Shown here: piece by piece, positions 63,195 to 64,000 of the stretch | Layout: each line of letters begins with the position of its first letter | How positions within the stretch are numbered: position 1 is the stretch's first letter | Source of the DNA: Pirellulales bacterium | Lineage (GTDB): Bacteria > Planctomycetota > Planctomycetia > Pirellulales > UBA1268 | NCBI GenBank assembly: GCA_016779265.1 | Contig: JADHNY010000006.1 | Span: 1-64,000 of the forward strand | Length of the DNA stretch: 64,000 nt | Reading direction: 5' to 3' | Position numbers and translations under genes: made by a program | The notes under the pieces: model-generated | Databases searched by the model: none | What the model was told of the DNA's origin: nothing | The model's input: only the letters and a program-made list of their open reading frames with translations

Positions 63195-63859
63195 TGGGCT
63201 GGAACGATTCCTTCGACCATGGCCTGAAAGCCGTCGACGTACTTCGCCACAGTCGCTCCTGGCCCATAAAACTTGAGGAAGTAGTTGCCCTGCTCGGGTG
63301 TCTCCACGATTGCCGCGAGCATCCGGTAGTCCGGCCGCTCAATCGTCTTTCCACCAGCGAAGGGCCCGCCAGGCATGTCACGGAAGGTGCCAGACACGTC
63401 AACCATTGTGACCTTGCAGCCGGCGATGGTCATCTTCTTGACTGCGGCATGGTCTTTGGTGGAGCTTCCGTCAGGCTGGCCGAACTGGCCAAACCAGCGA
63501 TCGATGTTGGCCTGAATGCTGCCACCGGCCCCCATCACCGTCATGCGGCCAGCCTGGAGGCCTTCCGCACTTGCCGCGGAAAACTCCGTCTCCACGATCC
63601 GCGAACGCGGCTGAGTCCGCAGCCATCCCTCGGGCGCGGAGAGCGAGAAACTGCCATCGCCAATCGTGAAGGCCCGCTCGGCAGCCGGTGAGCCCGCGTC
63701 TTCAGCCGCGGTGGCGATCCCCCCAGAGATGAGGCCCCCAGAGGTGAGGAATGCGAACGCACTCAGCAGCAGGAAGCCGGCTGTCATCATCGCGTGACGC
63801 TGCAGCACACATCGGACTGATTTCCGTCCCGACGCACATGGTGAACCTGCTGAAATCAT
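63191..63859 (-). CDS. Exported small protein coupled to the KAP-like ATPase
   Basis: The start at 63859 (MISAGSPCASGRK) follows GAGGAGA. The 222 residues contain a hydrophobic signal segment (MMTAGFLLLSAFAFLTSGGLISGG) after a basic leader, then a mature domain with GSFSLSAPEGWLRTQPRSRIVETEFSA, GRMTVMGAGGSIQANIDRWFGQFGQP and RMLAAIVETPEQGNYFLKFYGPG. Similar secreted proteins are common in planctomycetes (recalled, not searched) but have no known function. Its stop overlaps the ATPase start, so the two are translated together. The remaining 141 bases to the right window edge hold no gene I can support. Confidence 0.75.
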   Translation of the reverse strand: MISAGSPCASGRKSVRCVLQRHAMMTAGFLLLSAFAFLTSGGLISGGIATAAEDAGSPAAERAFTIGDGSFSLSAPEGWLRTQPRSRIVETEFSAASAEGLQAGRMTVMGAGGSIQANIDRWFGQFGQPDGSSTKDHAAVKKMTIAGCKVTMVDVSGTFRDMPGGPFAGGKTIERPDYRMLAAIVETPEQGNYFLKFYGPGATVAKYVDGFQAMVEGIVPAQ

Positions 63860-64000
63860 CTTTGTCTCCTCTGAGTAACGCGGAACGCTCGTAGAGTCTG
63901 CTACCGCTGAGGAATAGTCTAGTGCCTCGTTCACCCGCGGCGAATCTTGTCGTTTTCCCCCGAGATCTTTAGGCTTTGCCCGATGCTCGCAGCGACATTT

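Noticed and set aside
63960-64000. ATG near 63983 as the start of a further plus-strand gene
   Set aside because: Only about six codons are visible before the window edge, so nothing supports it.

Overview
The window reads as a chromosomal segment of a GC-rich planctomycete, most likely of the Pirellulales (inference). The strongest markers are a DUF1549/DUF1553-type cytochrome protein (PSD1 family) directly followed by a DUF1501 protein, a pair typical of Planctomycetota. The enlarged Pst permeases and many small secreted proteins fit the same group. No insertion sequence, prophage, CRISPR array, rRNA operon or replication origin was seen. There is one tRNA gene. Most of the window is dense housekeeping sequence, and many lines of the ORF track are antisense shadows of high-GC genes.

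Layout. 1-5.6 kb is a phosphate uptake operon, pstC (cut by the window edge), pstA, pstB, phoU. 5.8-11 kb holds a secreted DUF11-like protein, a metallophosphoesterase-like protein, cutA, a small hypothetical and a TPR protein with a DDPF-repeat tail. 11-16 kb holds two divergent phosphohexomutases and a UvrC without its helix-hairpin-helix end. 16-21.4 kb holds two small minus-strand genes and the PSD1/DUF1501 pair. 21.4-28.9 kb is metabolic: an alpha/beta hydrolase, a YdcF-like protein, a bile-acid/sodium symporter-like carrier, an alpha-glucan phosphorylase and an acyl-CoA dehydrogenase-like protein. 29-34 kb has a family 9 glycosyltransferase, a small membrane protein coupled to ligA, and an HTTM-like membrane protein with a partner.

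34-44 kb starts with tRNA-Ala(GGC), with a likely promoter and terminator. It is followed by a class IV aminotransferase, a DedA/YqaA-like protein, the miaB-glnE pair, the def-fmt pair and pgpA. 44-52 kb has a deoxyribosyltransferase-like gene and an M20 peptidase whose start codons overlap. It continues with an orphan DNA methyltransferase, a sugar isomerase, scpB, bcp, a shortened MnmE-like GTPase, a rhodanese and a CCA-adding-type nucleotidyltransferase. 53-64 kb has rpsA, a transglutaminase, a second TIM-barrel isomerase, uppP, a sigma-54 activator with a degenerate receiver, a DedA protein, an ApbE-like protein, and a KAP-like membrane ATPase coupled to a secreted protein.

Functional links visible here are phosphate import (pst/phoU), envelope precursor supply (glmM-like, uppP, pgpA, GT9), translation initiation and tRNA maturation (def-fmt, miaB, CCA enzyme, rpsA) and nitrogen control (glnE). 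I did not find a clear new multi-gene system. The best candidates for unusual biology are the KAP-like ATPase/secreted protein pair, the sigma-54 regulator lacking the receiver lysine, the shortened MnmE and UvrC proteins, the orphan methyltransferase and the divergent genes sharing a CATG start.
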